Shown: positions 24,876-33,820 of the stretch, in pieces
Numbering within the stretch: position 1 is the stretch's first letter
How the letters are laid out: the number at the start of each line of letters is the position of its first letter
Origin: an uncultured Clostridia bacterium
GTDB lineage: Bacteria > Bacillota > Clostridia > UMGS1810
NCBI GenBank assembly: GCA_934454585.1
Contig: CAKSFP010000012.1
Coordinates: forward strand, 13,662 to 77,661
Direction: 5' to 3'
DNA length: 64,000 nt
Notes under the pieces: model-generated
The model's database searches: none
What the model saw: only the letters and a program-made list of their open reading frames with translations
What the model was told of the DNA's origin: nothing
Translations under genes and position numbers: made by a program

Positions 24876-27041
24876 ATGAAAAGTCAATTTGTCGGCAAGC
24901 AGTTTTATGCCAACCTGGCAAGCTACATTGTTATAATTGTGCTGTCTGTGGTGTGCAACATCGCAGGCTATTCTGCTGCCATAAAGGTGATTGAACGGCA
25001 GACCGCATCTGCCGACAGCAGTGTTATAGAAAACACAAGCTACAGCTGCGATATCTATTTCAAGTCAATTGTTACTTCGTTAAACAGAATATTGCTGTCG
25101 GAAAATGTGAAAAAAATCTCCGGAAAAAACATTTCGGATTATGAGAGAATGTCGTACACAGACGCCATAATCACCGAGATAACCCGTGAGAGTGTGTCCG
25201 ATACCGTTGCAGTGGTGCTCTTTGGCAAAAATGTCTGTATACAGAGCAACATGGGCATTTCAACGGTTGACGGTATGTATGACGCATATTACAACAAATA
25301 TTTTCCGTCAAAGCAGGATTGGCTCGATAAGATTAAGAGCACAAGCGGCATAGCCTGCTATCCGGCGGTATACCGCAGCGGTTCCGGCGGCAGCGGCGAG
25401 GACGACACTATGCCGGCAAGCGGTGAAAAAACACTGTTTATAGTATATCGTCTGCCGAATGTAAATGCGGATGCGGCGGTGGTGGTGCGTGCCGACAGGC
25501 GCTATCTCACCAACCTTTTGCGCACCGACTCTGCCGACGCCAACATAATGCTCATTACGGATAATGACGGCAACACCGTTATGGCAGGCGACAGCAAATA
25601 TGACGGTGTTTCCGTCACGGACGGCGATTTTGCTTACATTGACGGGGGCAAGTATATCGTGAGCGAACGAAACAGCACAGTCCTCAAGCTTAGGTATTAT
25701 CGCCTTGCAAACTACAGAACATATTTGCGTGACATATCCTCTGTAAGGCGCACCTTCATAATCGGCTATCTGATGTGCGTAGTGATAGGCTTGGCACTGT
25801 CGTGGCTGTTTTCTTTGATATATCAAAATCAAAAACGCCGCCTTGAAAATCAAATTGCCCGTCATGAACGATATGCGTTTTCGGGCGTGCTGCGCCAAAT
25901 TCTCACCTCACGGATGAATTTGGCAAATATTCCTGATGAATATATGAAGTATTTTACATCGGACAGGTACTGCGTGCTTGTGTTCGATATTTCCGAAAAT
26001 GTGCGTGCGGACGGCGAATATGAGGCGGTTTCGTCCGATGCCATGATCAAATTTTTGGAGAAAAAATTTGACGATATGTATACCATGGGCAGGGCGCACC
26101 TGTGTCCGATCAACGATATGTGCGTGTGCTTGCTGTCACTGGACAATCCGACCATGCTTATTGACCGTGTGGGCAAATGTGCGCAGGAGATTTGCGATGC
26201 GGTATCGCGTGAGATGAGCGTTGACATTCGTTGTGCTGTCAGCCGCATAGCAAACGGCATTGCCGATTTGCCCGAGGCATATGAACAGACTCAGGAGATA
26301 ATAAATCTCAGATTTCTCGGCGATGACAAGACGGTATATGTGTATGATGACGCAATGCAGAGCTACCAGGAGTACAATTTCAACTCCGAGACTATGTCAA
26401 AGCTTATCGACAGTGTTTTGCTCGGCAAATATGACGCTGCAAAAAGCGTCATAGACGGCATATTCGATTTTGCCACTTCCCGCATGACTCTCGGCAACAT
26501 GAGGGTCATAACGGCAGACATCATCAAAACTCTGCTTACCGCAGCGTGTCAGATAGATGAGTCGGGCAGCGTGGACTCCAAGCAGCTTTACATGGAGTCT
26601 ATGTATATTAACAATGTGGCGTCACTCAAGAGGATACATGGTGTAATATTGGATTATACCGCATCGCTGTGCCGTCTTGCGTCTCAGCGATTGCCCGAAA
26701 AATCCGATCACAAGTACAGCAATATTGAGGCATACATCAAGGAGAATTTCTCCAATCCCGATTTGAATGTGAACATGATTGCAGATGTGTTTGATATATC
26801 CCGCCCGTGGCTGAGCAAGACATTTCGCGAGAAAATGGGCATCAGCATATCCGATTATATAGTTAAGTGCCGTCTCGACAAAGCAAAAGAGATGCTTAAA
26901 ACAGGTATGACCGTATCGCAGATATCTCAGGCTGTCGGATTTTCGAGTGAGGTTGTCTATTGCCGTGCTTTCAAAAAATATGAGGGCATAACGTCTATGC
27001 AGTATAGGCAGCTTATACAGATTAAGGATAATGAAAGATAG
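24876..27041 (+). CDS. Membrane-bound AraC-family regulator, YesS-like
   Basis: The 721-aa protein has one membrane span near the N-terminus (about 12 to 34), an extracellular sensor-like domain to about 285, a second span (about 290 to 313, IIGYLMCVVIGLALSWLFSL), a cytoplasmic linker and a C-terminal pair of helix-turn-helix motifs (about 620 to 715, VNMIADVFDISRPWLSKTF and VSQISQAVGFSSEVVYCRAF). This is the layout of YesS, which activates rhamnogalacturonan genes in Bacillus. It is encoded downstream of the importer it would control. A nearly exact repeat element begins at its last base. Confidence 0.88.
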   Translation: MKSQFVGKQFYANLASYIVIIVLSVVCNIAGYSAAIKVIERQTASADSSVIENTSYSCDIYFKSIVTSLNRILLSENVKKISGKNISDYERMSYTDAIITEITRESVSDTVAVVLFGKNVCIQSNMGISTVDGMYDAYYNKYFPSKQDWLDKIKSTSGIACYPAVYRSGSGGSGEDDTMPASGEKTLFIVYRLPNVNADAAVVVRADRRYLTNLLRTDSADANIMLITDNDGNTVMAGDSKYDGVSVTDGDFAYIDGGKYIVSERNSTVLKLRYYRLANYRTYLRDISSVRRTFIIGYLMCVVIGLALSWLFSLIYQNQKRRLENQIARHERYAFSGVLRQILTSRMNLANIPDEYMKYFTSDRYCVLVFDISENVRADGEYEAVSSDAMIKFLEKKFDDMYTMGRAHLCPINDMCVCLLSLDNPTMLIDRVGKCAQEICDAVSREMSVDIRCAVSRIANGIADLPEAYEQTQEIINLRFLGDDKTVYVYDDAMQSYQEYNFNSETMSKLIDSVLLGKYDAAKSVIDGIFDFATSRMTLGNMRVITADIIKTLLTAACQIDESGSVDSKQLYMESMYINNVASLKRIHGVILDYTASLCRLASQRLPEKSDHKYSNIEAYIKENFSNPDLNVNMIADVFDISRPWLSKTFREKMGISISDYIVKCRLDKAKEMLKTGMTVSQISQAVGFSSEVVYCRAFKKYEGITSMQYRQLIQIKDNER

Positions 27042-27433
27042 ATAAATTGGAATTTAGCGGTGTGCAATTACAATATTATTTTATAAAAAATAATATTTGG
27101 TTTTCATAAAGCCTCCCCTGTGCAAGCGGAGGTGGCAGCCGCAAGGCTGACGGAAGGGTTGTTGTGTCGGCTCACGATACGCACCACTCTGAATCCTTAC
27201 GGCTCGTGTAAGTGTTTTTTATTCTTGCTCGCTCAGACAGGCAGTGCAGTGGCGCTGAACTCGCTCGCTAAGAATAAAAAACACTCACCCTCGCCTTGCG
27301 CAAAATTGCGCTGTTGTGTAAGGCTTGAGGTGCATATTATTTTTGGCAAAATCCATAGCCGTAGGGCGTGTTTTGCCAAAATATAATATGTACCTAAAGC
27401 CGAAACGCACCAACAGCCAAATTCCAATTTATC
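27041..27433. repeat. 393-bp hairpin-rich element, copy 1
   Basis: Terminal inverted repeats GATAAATTGGAATTTAGC (27041 to 27058) and, with one mismatch, its complement (27416 to 27433). Inside are an A-type hairpin pair (27110 to 27164), the inverted loop-family palindrome (arms 27211 to 27226 and 27270 to 27285) and a third palindrome (GGCTTGAGGTGCATATTAT ... ATAATATGTACCTAAAGCC). The second copy at 31926 to 32319 differs by about three changes. It looks like a non-autonomous mobile element (MITE-like). The 88-codon open frame inside has no RBS and is not called a gene. Confidence 0.75.
27211..27285. repeat. Palindromic element, loop family copy 3 (inverted)
   Basis: Perfect 16-base arms AGTGTTTTTTATTCTT/AAGAATAAAAAACACT around a 43-base loop whose reverse complement contains GCGAGTTCAGCGCCACTGCAC, clearly the loop seen in the prophage copies. 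An identical fourth copy lies in the second 394-bp element. Confidence 0.8.
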
Positions 27434-27460
27434 ACAAAACACTTACCGGAGGAAAATTTT

Positions 27461-28480
27461 ATGAATAAACAAGAAATTACGGCGCTTGCCGAAAAAGTCA
27501 ACGATTATTGGATCGCTCAAAATCCTGCCGCAGGCAATTGCGATTGGGAACGAGGCGCATATTTTCTCGGGGATATGGCTGCATACGAAATCACCGGTAA
27601 AAAAGCATATCTTGATTATGCCGAAGAATGGGCTAAGCGTAACAACTGGACATTCTGCGATGATGAAAATCACCAAGCGACCCATGCCGACAAAATAGTG
27701 TGCGGCGAAACATATCTTGACCTTATTGACAAATACGGCGTGCACGGCACGGACAAAAATATCACCGAAAGTCTGGAGTGGACTCTTTCTGACCCAAAAA
27801 ATGATTATTGGTGGTGGATCGATACCATGTATATGGCATTGAATATGTACTGCCGCATGGGTGTGCGCCAAAACGACAGCCGATATTTTGATAAAGCATA
27901 TAAGCTATACATAAATACCAAGGTCGAACGCAAATGTTATGATAATGAGGAACACCTGTGGTATCGTGATGAACGCTTTCTGCCGGACAAGGCGCACACC
28001 GCAAACGGCGGCAAGGTATTTTGGTCACGGGGCAACGGCTGGGTGTTTGCCGCCCTTGCCCGTACTCTCGGCACTATAGATAAATCCAACAAATATTACA
28101 GTGAGTATAAGCAAACTTTTTGCGATATGGCGGAGGCAATAAAAAAATGCCAAGGCGCAGACGGATTTTGGCGCACAAGTTTGTTTGCTCCGCAGGATTA
28201 TGATATGCCCGAGACGAGCGGCACTGTCCTTTTTGTCCTCGGATTTTTGCAAGGTATCCGCCTGGGATTGATCGATGAAAACGAATATCTGCCGTGTGCC
28301 ATGAAAGGCTTTGACGCACTCACCAATGAGGCGATCGAACCGAGCGGGCGCATAGGCTGGGTGCAGGTTGTGGCGTGCGCACCGGGCACCGTGAAAAAAG
28401 AATGTACCAATGACTATGCGGTGGGCGCATATTTGCAGGTGCTCAGAGAGTTGTTTTATCGTGGGAAAGTTGTAAAATAA
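27461..28480 (+). CDS. GH105-family unsaturated rhamnogalacturonyl hydrolase (YteR-like)
   Basis: The 339-aa, signal-less protein has the (alpha/alpha)6-barrel pattern of GH88/GH105 enzymes. Features include WWWIDTMYMAL with the catalytic-type aspartate, FWSRGNGWVFAAL and SGTVLFVLGFLQGI. These enzymes hydrate the double bond left by pectate or rhamnogalacturonan lyases and release the unsaturated uronate from imported oligosaccharides. An RBS (GGAGGA) precedes ATG 27461. It lies between two repeat elements together with a GH106-like gene. Confidence 0.9.
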   Translation: MNKQEITALAEKVNDYWIAQNPAAGNCDWERGAYFLGDMAAYEITGKKAYLDYAEEWAKRNNWTFCDDENHQATHADKIVCGETYLDLIDKYGVHGTDKNITESLEWTLSDPKNDYWWWIDTMYMALNMYCRMGVRQNDSRYFDKAYKLYINTKVERKCYDNEEHLWYRDERFLPDKAHTANGGKVFWSRGNGWVFAALARTLGTIDKSNKYYSEYKQTFCDMAEAIKKCQGADGFWRTSLFAPQDYDMPETSGTVLFVLGFLQGIRLGLIDENEYLPCAMKGFDALTNEAIEPSGRIGWVQVVACAPGTVKKECTNDYAVGAYLQVLRELFYRGKVVK

Positions 28481-28485
28481 AATGA

Positions 28486-28790
28486 CCAAAAAAAGATGAC
28501 TCATATCAGAAAAAGCATGATTATGCTGCAACCGGTAAAGGACCGATGCTCAAGATAGGTAACGATTTCGAGCTTGTAAAAGAAATAGAAAGATTGATGA
28601 TAGACGAGAAAATGTCACCTTATGCAGCAGCAAGTATAATAAATACATCCAATAAATTTAGTATAAGCATTTCATATAAAACACTCATGAGAGAATTAAA
28701 ATGATTGAGCATTGGATAAATAATTACCCAAGAAGAATATTTGGAGGTATGTCCTCGAATATGTTGAAAAAGCACTTAAATGCCGCTTAA
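28486..28790 (+). pseudogene. IS30-family transposase remnant (two fragments)
   Basis: The first fragment encodes KGPMLKIGNDFELVKEIERL and SPYAAASIINT and stops at 28704. A second, from 28701, encodes IEHWINNYPRRIFGGMSSNM and stops at 28790. These correspond to N-terminal and C-terminal parts of an IS30-type transposase with the catalytic middle missing. No IS ends were identified. It is a dead remnant between GH105 and GH106-like genes. Confidence 0.7.
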
Positions 28791-28847
28791 TATTTGTGGG
28801 CGTTTTATATTGCAATTTAGAAAAATTAAGAGTATGATATAAAAATA

Positions 28848-28876
28848 TTGGAAAAACCACAAAAATAGTGTATAAT
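28848..28876 (+). promoter_or_regulatory. Probable promoter for the GH106-like gene
   Basis: TTGGAA (28848 to 28853), a 17-base spacer and TATAAT (28871 to 28876), about 30 bases before ATG 28907 and its RBS GGAAAGG. The gene can thus be expressed apart from GH105. Confidence 0.6.
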
Positions 28877-28906
28877 TACTTATAATTTTTTTGGAAAGGA
28901 AAAATC

Positions 28907-31900
28907 ATGTGTCATAATTTCAAAAATCCATCAAACCGTTTTAGGGGATTTCCGTTTTGGGCGTGGAATTCCACTCTGAATGATGACGAGTTGAGAGAAC
29001 AGATCGGCATATTTGAAAAAATGGGATTTGGCGGTTTTCATATGCATGTGCGCCAAGGTCTGGAAGTTGAATATCTCAGCGATGACTTCATGCACGCTGT
29101 GTCTGTCTGCGCCGATGAAGCGGAGAGCAGGGGTATGTATGCTTTTCTTTATGACGAAGACAGGTGGCCGTCGGGTGCGGCAGGCGGATTTGTCACAAAG
29201 AACAAAATGTACCGTCTGAAATATTTGCAGATGACGGCAGACGACTGTGCCGATTGCTATTGCACACCCGAGGAGGCGGCAGAGCACGGCGGTTGTTTGT
29301 TTGTGGCAGCTTTCGCCATACAAAAAGACTCTGACGGTTTTATGAACGGATACCGCCGTATAGAGCGAAATGAGGCTGCGGCGGACAAGAGATATTTTTT
29401 TGTTCGTGTTGCGCCGGGCGGTGAGCCGAGATATAATTATCAATCGTACACGGACACTCTTAACAAGGACGCAATGGACGAATTTGTCAGAATAACCCAC
29501 GAGGCATATTATCGCAATTTTGCCGACAAATTCGGCAAGACCATACCGGCGATTTTTACCGATGAGCCGCAGACAATCCGTGTTGAGGCACTCGAGAACG
29601 GATTTTCAAAAAAAGAGGCTCATCTTGCGTGGACATTTGACTTTGCCGAAACTTTTGAAAAATGTTTTGGATATGACATAACAGACAAGCTGCCGGAATT
29701 GTTTTTTACATCAAGGGGCAGCGGCGGTTTCAAGACTCGTTATGACTATCATCGCCATGTGAGCGAGCGATTTTGCGCCGCTTTTACAGACAACATAGGC
29801 AAATGGTGCGGTGCTCACGGCATCGCACTCACAGGTCATGTTCTCGGTGAGGACAGCCTTTGGGAAATGTGCCTGACTCACAGCGATGCAATGCGCAATT
29901 ACCGATATATGCAAATCCCCGGTATCGATGTGCTGTTCAATGACGATTGCTTTACAACTGCGGTGCAGTGCCGTTCCGTTGTGCGCCAATTTGCCAAGAG
30001 CGGCATGGCGTCCGAGATGTTCGGCGTGACCGGCTGGGATTTTGATTTCCGAGGGCAAAAATACCAGTGTGACTGGCAGATGTGCCTGGGAGTGACGATG
30101 CGTGTGCCTCATCTGGCATGGCAAACCATGAAAGGCGAGGGCAAACGGGATTATCCGGCGAGCATTTTTTATCAATCGCCGTGGTATACAGAGTATTCGT
30201 ACATGGAAAATTATTTTGCCCGCGTGTGCTCCGTGCTTTCTCAGGGAGAGGCGGTGTGCCACACTGCGATTATCCACCCTGTGGAGACATACTGGATGCT
30301 GTCGGCATCAAAGGCGGAGAGCGGCGAAAAATGCGCCCAAGCGGACGCATGGTTCCATGAGCTTTGCCGAGCGCTGCTCACCGGCGGAGTCGATTTTGAC
30401 TACATAGCCGAGTCGCTTGTTGACGACATGAATATCTCTGCACTGCCGTACGACACGATAATTGCGGCGGAATGTGTCACGCTGCGACCGTCTACAATAA
30501 AATTTTTGCACCGTTTCGCACAAAACGGCGGCAGGCTTATCATAATGGGCACACCTCCGTCCATGAGTCTGGGCGAATTTTCGCATGACGCCGCATCATT
30601 GTGCACAGATGCCGAGTGTATTCCTTTCGACATGACGGAGCTGTTTGCATTGGTTCGCCCCGATGTGCTCATACAAAACTCTGACGGCACACGCACAAAT
30701 GATTTGCTTTTCACACGCAGACACTGTGACGGCTGCGACTGGATTTTTGTGGCGCAGGCAAAACAGCCGATTTTGCCGCACATTACGGATCGCCGCAGCA
30801 TAACCGTCACGGTTGACGGAATGTATGTGCCGAAACTCTTTGACACACTCAGCGGCGATGTATGCGAAGTGAGCTGCACCGCAAACGGCGGCAAAACCAA
30901 GATGTATTTTGATATATGCAATTCGGACTCGCTGCTCATTCAGCTGACTCCGACAGATGAAGGATATGAGCATTTTTGCGAAAAAAGAGAACCGTTCGGC
31001 GAGGAGATAATTCTCCCGTCTAAGGTTGACATAATATTGGCAGAGCCGAATGTTCTTCTTCTCGACCGTGCGGATTTTTATCTTGATGGCAAACTCGTCT
31101 GCAAGAATGAGGAGATGCTCCGTGCGGACAACGCCATTAGAGAGATCCTCGGTTTTGACAAAAGGGAGACAAAGGTTGTTCAGCCGTGGGCGGTCGCCGG
31201 CGAGCCTGAGGATCACACCGTGACGATGCGCTTTTCGGTTTTGAGCGACATCTGCTGCAACGATGTGCACATTGCGCTTGAGAACGGCGCAAAGGCGGAA
31301 ATATCGCTAAACGGCATTGCGGCAGACAAGACGATATGCGGATATTATGTAGACAAAAACATTGTCACCCGTCCGCTGCCGCCGATAAAAAGCGGTCAAA
31401 ACACACTTGAGATATCTGTTCCGTTCGGAGTTCGCACTGATTTGGAAAACTGCTTTATACTCGGAGATTTCGGCTGCGAATGTGTCGGAGATCATATACG
31501 CATAACAGAAAAACCCGCCGAGCATTATTACGGCTCCGTTGTACACGGGGGATATCCTTTTTACGGCGGTAATCTTGAATATCGCACAGAATTTGAGCTT
31601 GACACAGCGTCGGATATACGACTTGCTGTTTCGCTTTACGGGGGCACTTTTGTCAAGGTGCTCATTGACGGCGAAGAGGTGGGCAACATAGCTTTTGCGC
31701 CGTATGAGCTGACCGTAAGCGGCGTGGGAGCCGGAGTTCACAGCCTCAGCTTTGTACTGTTCGGCAATAGGTACAATACATTCAGCTCGCTGCATAACCT
31801 CTCCGCAGATAAACCGAGGGTGTATATCGGCCCGGCATATTGGCGCAGCAAAGGCGATAATTGGTCATATGAATATCACCAAAGAGAATTTGGTATACTC

Positions 31901-31942
31901 AAAAAACCGATATTGTGTGTTAAGCGACAAATTGGAATTTAG
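28907..31942 (+). CDS. GH106-like putative alpha-L-rhamnosidase
   Basis: The N-terminal FRGFPFWAWNSTLNDDELRE and GGFHMHVRQGLEVEYLSDD pattern is that of the GH106-type barrel, with IFTDEP and GHVLGEDSLWE as probable acidic active-site regions. C-terminal beta-sandwich domains complete 1011 aa, close to the family size. There is no signal peptide, so it probably acts on imported oligosaccharide, removing terminal rhamnose. The final codons and the stop lie inside the second 394-bp element, so the last few residues (QIGI) may be an insertion by-product. GH2-like relatives are an alternative. Confidence 0.75.
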   Translation: MCHNFKNPSNRFRGFPFWAWNSTLNDDELREQIGIFEKMGFGGFHMHVRQGLEVEYLSDDFMHAVSVCADEAESRGMYAFLYDEDRWPSGAAGGFVTKNKMYRLKYLQMTADDCADCYCTPEEAAEHGGCLFVAAFAIQKDSDGFMNGYRRIERNEAAADKRYFFVRVAPGGEPRYNYQSYTDTLNKDAMDEFVRITHEAYYRNFADKFGKTIPAIFTDEPQTIRVEALENGFSKKEAHLAWTFDFAETFEKCFGYDITDKLPELFFTSRGSGGFKTRYDYHRHVSERFCAAFTDNIGKWCGAHGIALTGHVLGEDSLWEMCLTHSDAMRNYRYMQIPGIDVLFNDDCFTTAVQCRSVVRQFAKSGMASEMFGVTGWDFDFRGQKYQCDWQMCLGVTMRVPHLAWQTMKGEGKRDYPASIFYQSPWYTEYSYMENYFARVCSVLSQGEAVCHTAIIHPVETYWMLSASKAESGEKCAQADAWFHELCRALLTGGVDFDYIAESLVDDMNISALPYDTIIAAECVTLRPSTIKFLHRFAQNGGRLIIMGTPPSMSLGEFSHDAASLCTDAECIPFDMTELFALVRPDVLIQNSDGTRTNDLLFTRRHCDGCDWIFVAQAKQPILPHITDRRSITVTVDGMYVPKLFDTLSGDVCEVSCTANGGKTKMYFDICNSDSLLIQLTPTDEGYEHFCEKREPFGEEIILPSKVDIILAEPNVLLLDRADFYLDGKLVCKNEEMLRADNAIREILGFDKRETKVVQPWAVAGEPEDHTVTMRFSVLSDICCNDVHIALENGAKAEISLNGIAADKTICGYYVDKNIVTRPLPPIKSGQNTLEISVPFGVRTDLENCFILGDFGCECVGDHIRITEKPAEHYYGSVVHGGYPFYGGNLEYRTEFELDTASDIRLAVSLYGGTFVKVLIDGEEVGNIAFAPYELTVSGVGAGVHSLSFVLFGNRYNTFSSLHNLSADKPRVYIGPAYWRSKGDNWSYEYHQREFGILKKPILCVKRQIGI

Positions 31943-32319
31943 CGGTGTGCAATTACAATATTATTTTTATAAAAAATAATATTTGGTTTTCATAAAGCCT
32001 CCCCTGTGCAAGCGGAGGTGGCAGCCGCAAGGCTGACGGAAGGGTTGTTGTGTCGGCTCACGATACGCACCACTCTGAATCCTTACGGCTCGTGTAAGTG
32101 TTTTTTATTCTTGCTCGCTCAGACAGGCAGTGCAGTGGCGCTGAACTCGCTCGCTAAGAATAAAAAACACTCACCCTCGCCTTGCGCAAAATTGCGCTGT
32201 TGTGTAAGGCTTGAGGTGCATATTATTTTTGGCAAAATCCATAGCCGTAGGGCGTGTTTTGCCAAAATATAATATGTACCTAAAGCCGAAACGCACCAAC
32301 AGCTAAATTCCAATTTATC
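31926..32319. repeat. 394-bp hairpin-rich element, copy 2
   Basis: Same order and orientation as 27041 to 27433. Differences seen are C for T in the left terminal repeat, one extra T in a T run and T for C in the right terminal repeat. The left terminal repeat supplies the stop codon of the GH106-like gene. Near-identity points to recent copying. Confidence 0.8.
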
Positions 32320-32371
32320 TTACATAGAAGCCAACAAATATTTTATTAATTACAAAAAGGAGAAATGAAAA

Positions 32372-33076
32372 ATGTTTATTACTTATGCACACAGAGGAGC
32401 AAGCGAATACTGGCCGGAGAACACACTCAGCTCATTCTATGCCGGCATTGACATGGGCGCGGACGGCGTGGAAACTGATGTTCAGCGCACAAAGGACGGG
32501 GTTCTGGTGATTTTTCATGACAAGACGCTGGAGCGTGTGACCGGCGAGAGCGGCTGCATACAGGATTATACATATGACGAAATTTCCGCATTTTTTGTTC
32601 ATAACGAAAAATACGGCAGAAAAGACAAAATAATCACCCTTGAAGAATTTTTGCATTTTATCGGCTGCCGTGACCTCACCTTTGCCATAGAGATTAAGGA
32701 CGAGGGGATAGTAAAAGATGTCATTGACATGCTTGATAAATACAATATGAAAGAAAAAACGATAATCACTTCATTCATATATTCGGAGCTTGAGGCGGCG
32801 TATGCCACCGGCAAAGGCTATAGACTCGGATATTTGTATGAAAATACGACTGACGAAATTATTGACAAGCTGAAAAAAATCGAGGCGTTCCAGGCATGCC
32901 CGATTGCAGAATCGGTTACACCGGAACTTATCAAGACTTTGCACGACAACAGACTTGAATGCAGAGCATGGGGCGTGTTTGACACCGACATAATGAAACG
33001 CACCTGCGATGCGGGTGTTGACGGCGGCATGACAGTCAATTTTCCGGATAAGTTGATTGAATATCGCAACAAATAA
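32372..33076 (+). CDS. Glycerophosphodiester phosphodiesterase
   Basis: The 234-aa protein opens with the GDPD signature AHRGASEYWPENTLSSF, then DGVETDVQRTKDG and FHDKTLERVTG, which provide the catalytic histidines and metal-binding acidic residues. It hydrolyses glycerophosphodiesters to glycerol-3-phosphate and alcohol. No signal peptide, so cytoplasmic. It follows the second repeat element and ends the first locus. A direct link to glycan use is not evident. Confidence 0.9.
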   Translation: MFITYAHRGASEYWPENTLSSFYAGIDMGADGVETDVQRTKDGVLVIFHDKTLERVTGESGCIQDYTYDEISAFFVHNEKYGRKDKIITLEEFLHFIGCRDLTFAIEIKDEGIVKDVIDMLDKYNMKEKTIITSFIYSELEAAYATGKGYRLGYLYENTTDEIIDKLKKIEAFQACPIAESVTPELIKTLHDNRLECRAWGVFDTDIMKRTCDAGVDGGMTVNFPDKLIEYRNK

Positions 33077-33091
33077 TTTTTGAGAAAAATT

Positions 33092-33129
33092 AAGCCACGG
33101 AAATGTACAGCATGCATTTCCGTGGCTTT
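33092..33129 (+). terminator. Terminator after GDPD gene
   Basis: Fourteen-base arms AAGCCACGGAAATG and CATTTCCGTGGCTT with a nine-base loop and a short T run. Closes the first glycan locus. Confidence 0.7.
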
Positions 33130-33140
33130 GTGTATAATCA

Positions 33141-33400
33141 TTAATTTACTTTTTCAAAATTCCAAGCTCACCGAGCATTTCGGCAACATTTCCTTCTCGG
33201 CTGATGTCGGTTTTGCGGTTTGCTTTCAGCTCTGCCACACTCCTGCCCATTCTGCCGTCCGTTATCATTTTTATAATCCTTTTTGCTTCATATAAAATAG
33301 GATATTTTTAAACTTCATATCTTGTGTTATAGTATTCATATACGGAAATCTCTCCTTTTGTAGTTTGGTGTGGTAACTTAACTATAACACATTTTGAGCG
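33141..33400 (-). pseudogene. IS-transposase start fragment and unknown ORF remnant
   Basis: On the reverse strand an AAAAGGAGAG RBS precedes MNTITQDMKFKNILFYMKQK, which resembles the start of Firmicute IS481/IS3-like transposases but stops after 22 codons. A following out-of-frame stretch encodes MITDGRMGRSVAELKANRKT and ends in GELGILKK; I do not recognise it. The A/T-rich sequence just upstream (TGTTATAGTTAAGTTACCAC) may be an IS end. Both pieces look like decayed insertion debris at the border between two loci of different base composition. Confidence 0.45.
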
Positions 33401-33420
33401 GTTTCCGTATTCTTTTTTTA

Positions 33421-33464
33421 CCGACATATTTTTGTTCAAACTCGTTTTGAATAAAAATATGCCG
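33421..33464. repeat. Imperfect palindrome
   Basis: CCGACATATTTTTGTTCAAA and TTTGAATAAAAATATGCCGG face each other across a five-base loop, with a few mismatches. It may be an IS or repeat end; no transcription role is evident. Confidence 0.5.
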
Positions 33465-33820
33465 GAATGTAACACATCTATTGTAAACCTACAAATTATG
33501 TAATCAATATTGTAATTATACCTTGACATAAGGGTTTGTGTAATGTACAATAATGTAATCATATAATAATTATATTATTGTTTTTGTTGAGACAGCAAAG
33601 TATTATAGGACGTGTAAAACGGATATTGAGAAGGTATATGGGGTTGAAACAAGCACGAAAGAACAAAGAGTAAAGACGAAAAAATACATATTTATAATAT
33701 CTTTAATATGCTATAATCAAATTACAATAGTATTTATATGATTTATACACTTATAAAAGGTGCTATAGATTATATAATCGGAAGTATAATAAATAATTTT
33801 AAGGAAAGAGGTCGAAAACT
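33465..33820. promoter_or_regulatory. Upstream region of the second glycan locus
   Basis: A/T-rich region with no gene. A TATAAT at 33773 to 33778 lies about 40 bases before ATG 33821, but its -35 position (near 33750) is weak, as expected for a promoter needing an activator such as the YesN-like regulator encoded in the same locus. Confidence 0.4.

Noticed and set aside
27120..27386. 88-codon ORF inside the repeat element, identical in both copies
   Set aside because: It spans several hairpins, has no RBS and its identity follows from the near-identical DNA, so it is not evidence for a protein.
33092..33129. Transposon end at the border of the two loci
   Set aside because: The stem-loop is adjacent to the GDPD stop and is better explained as that gene's terminator.
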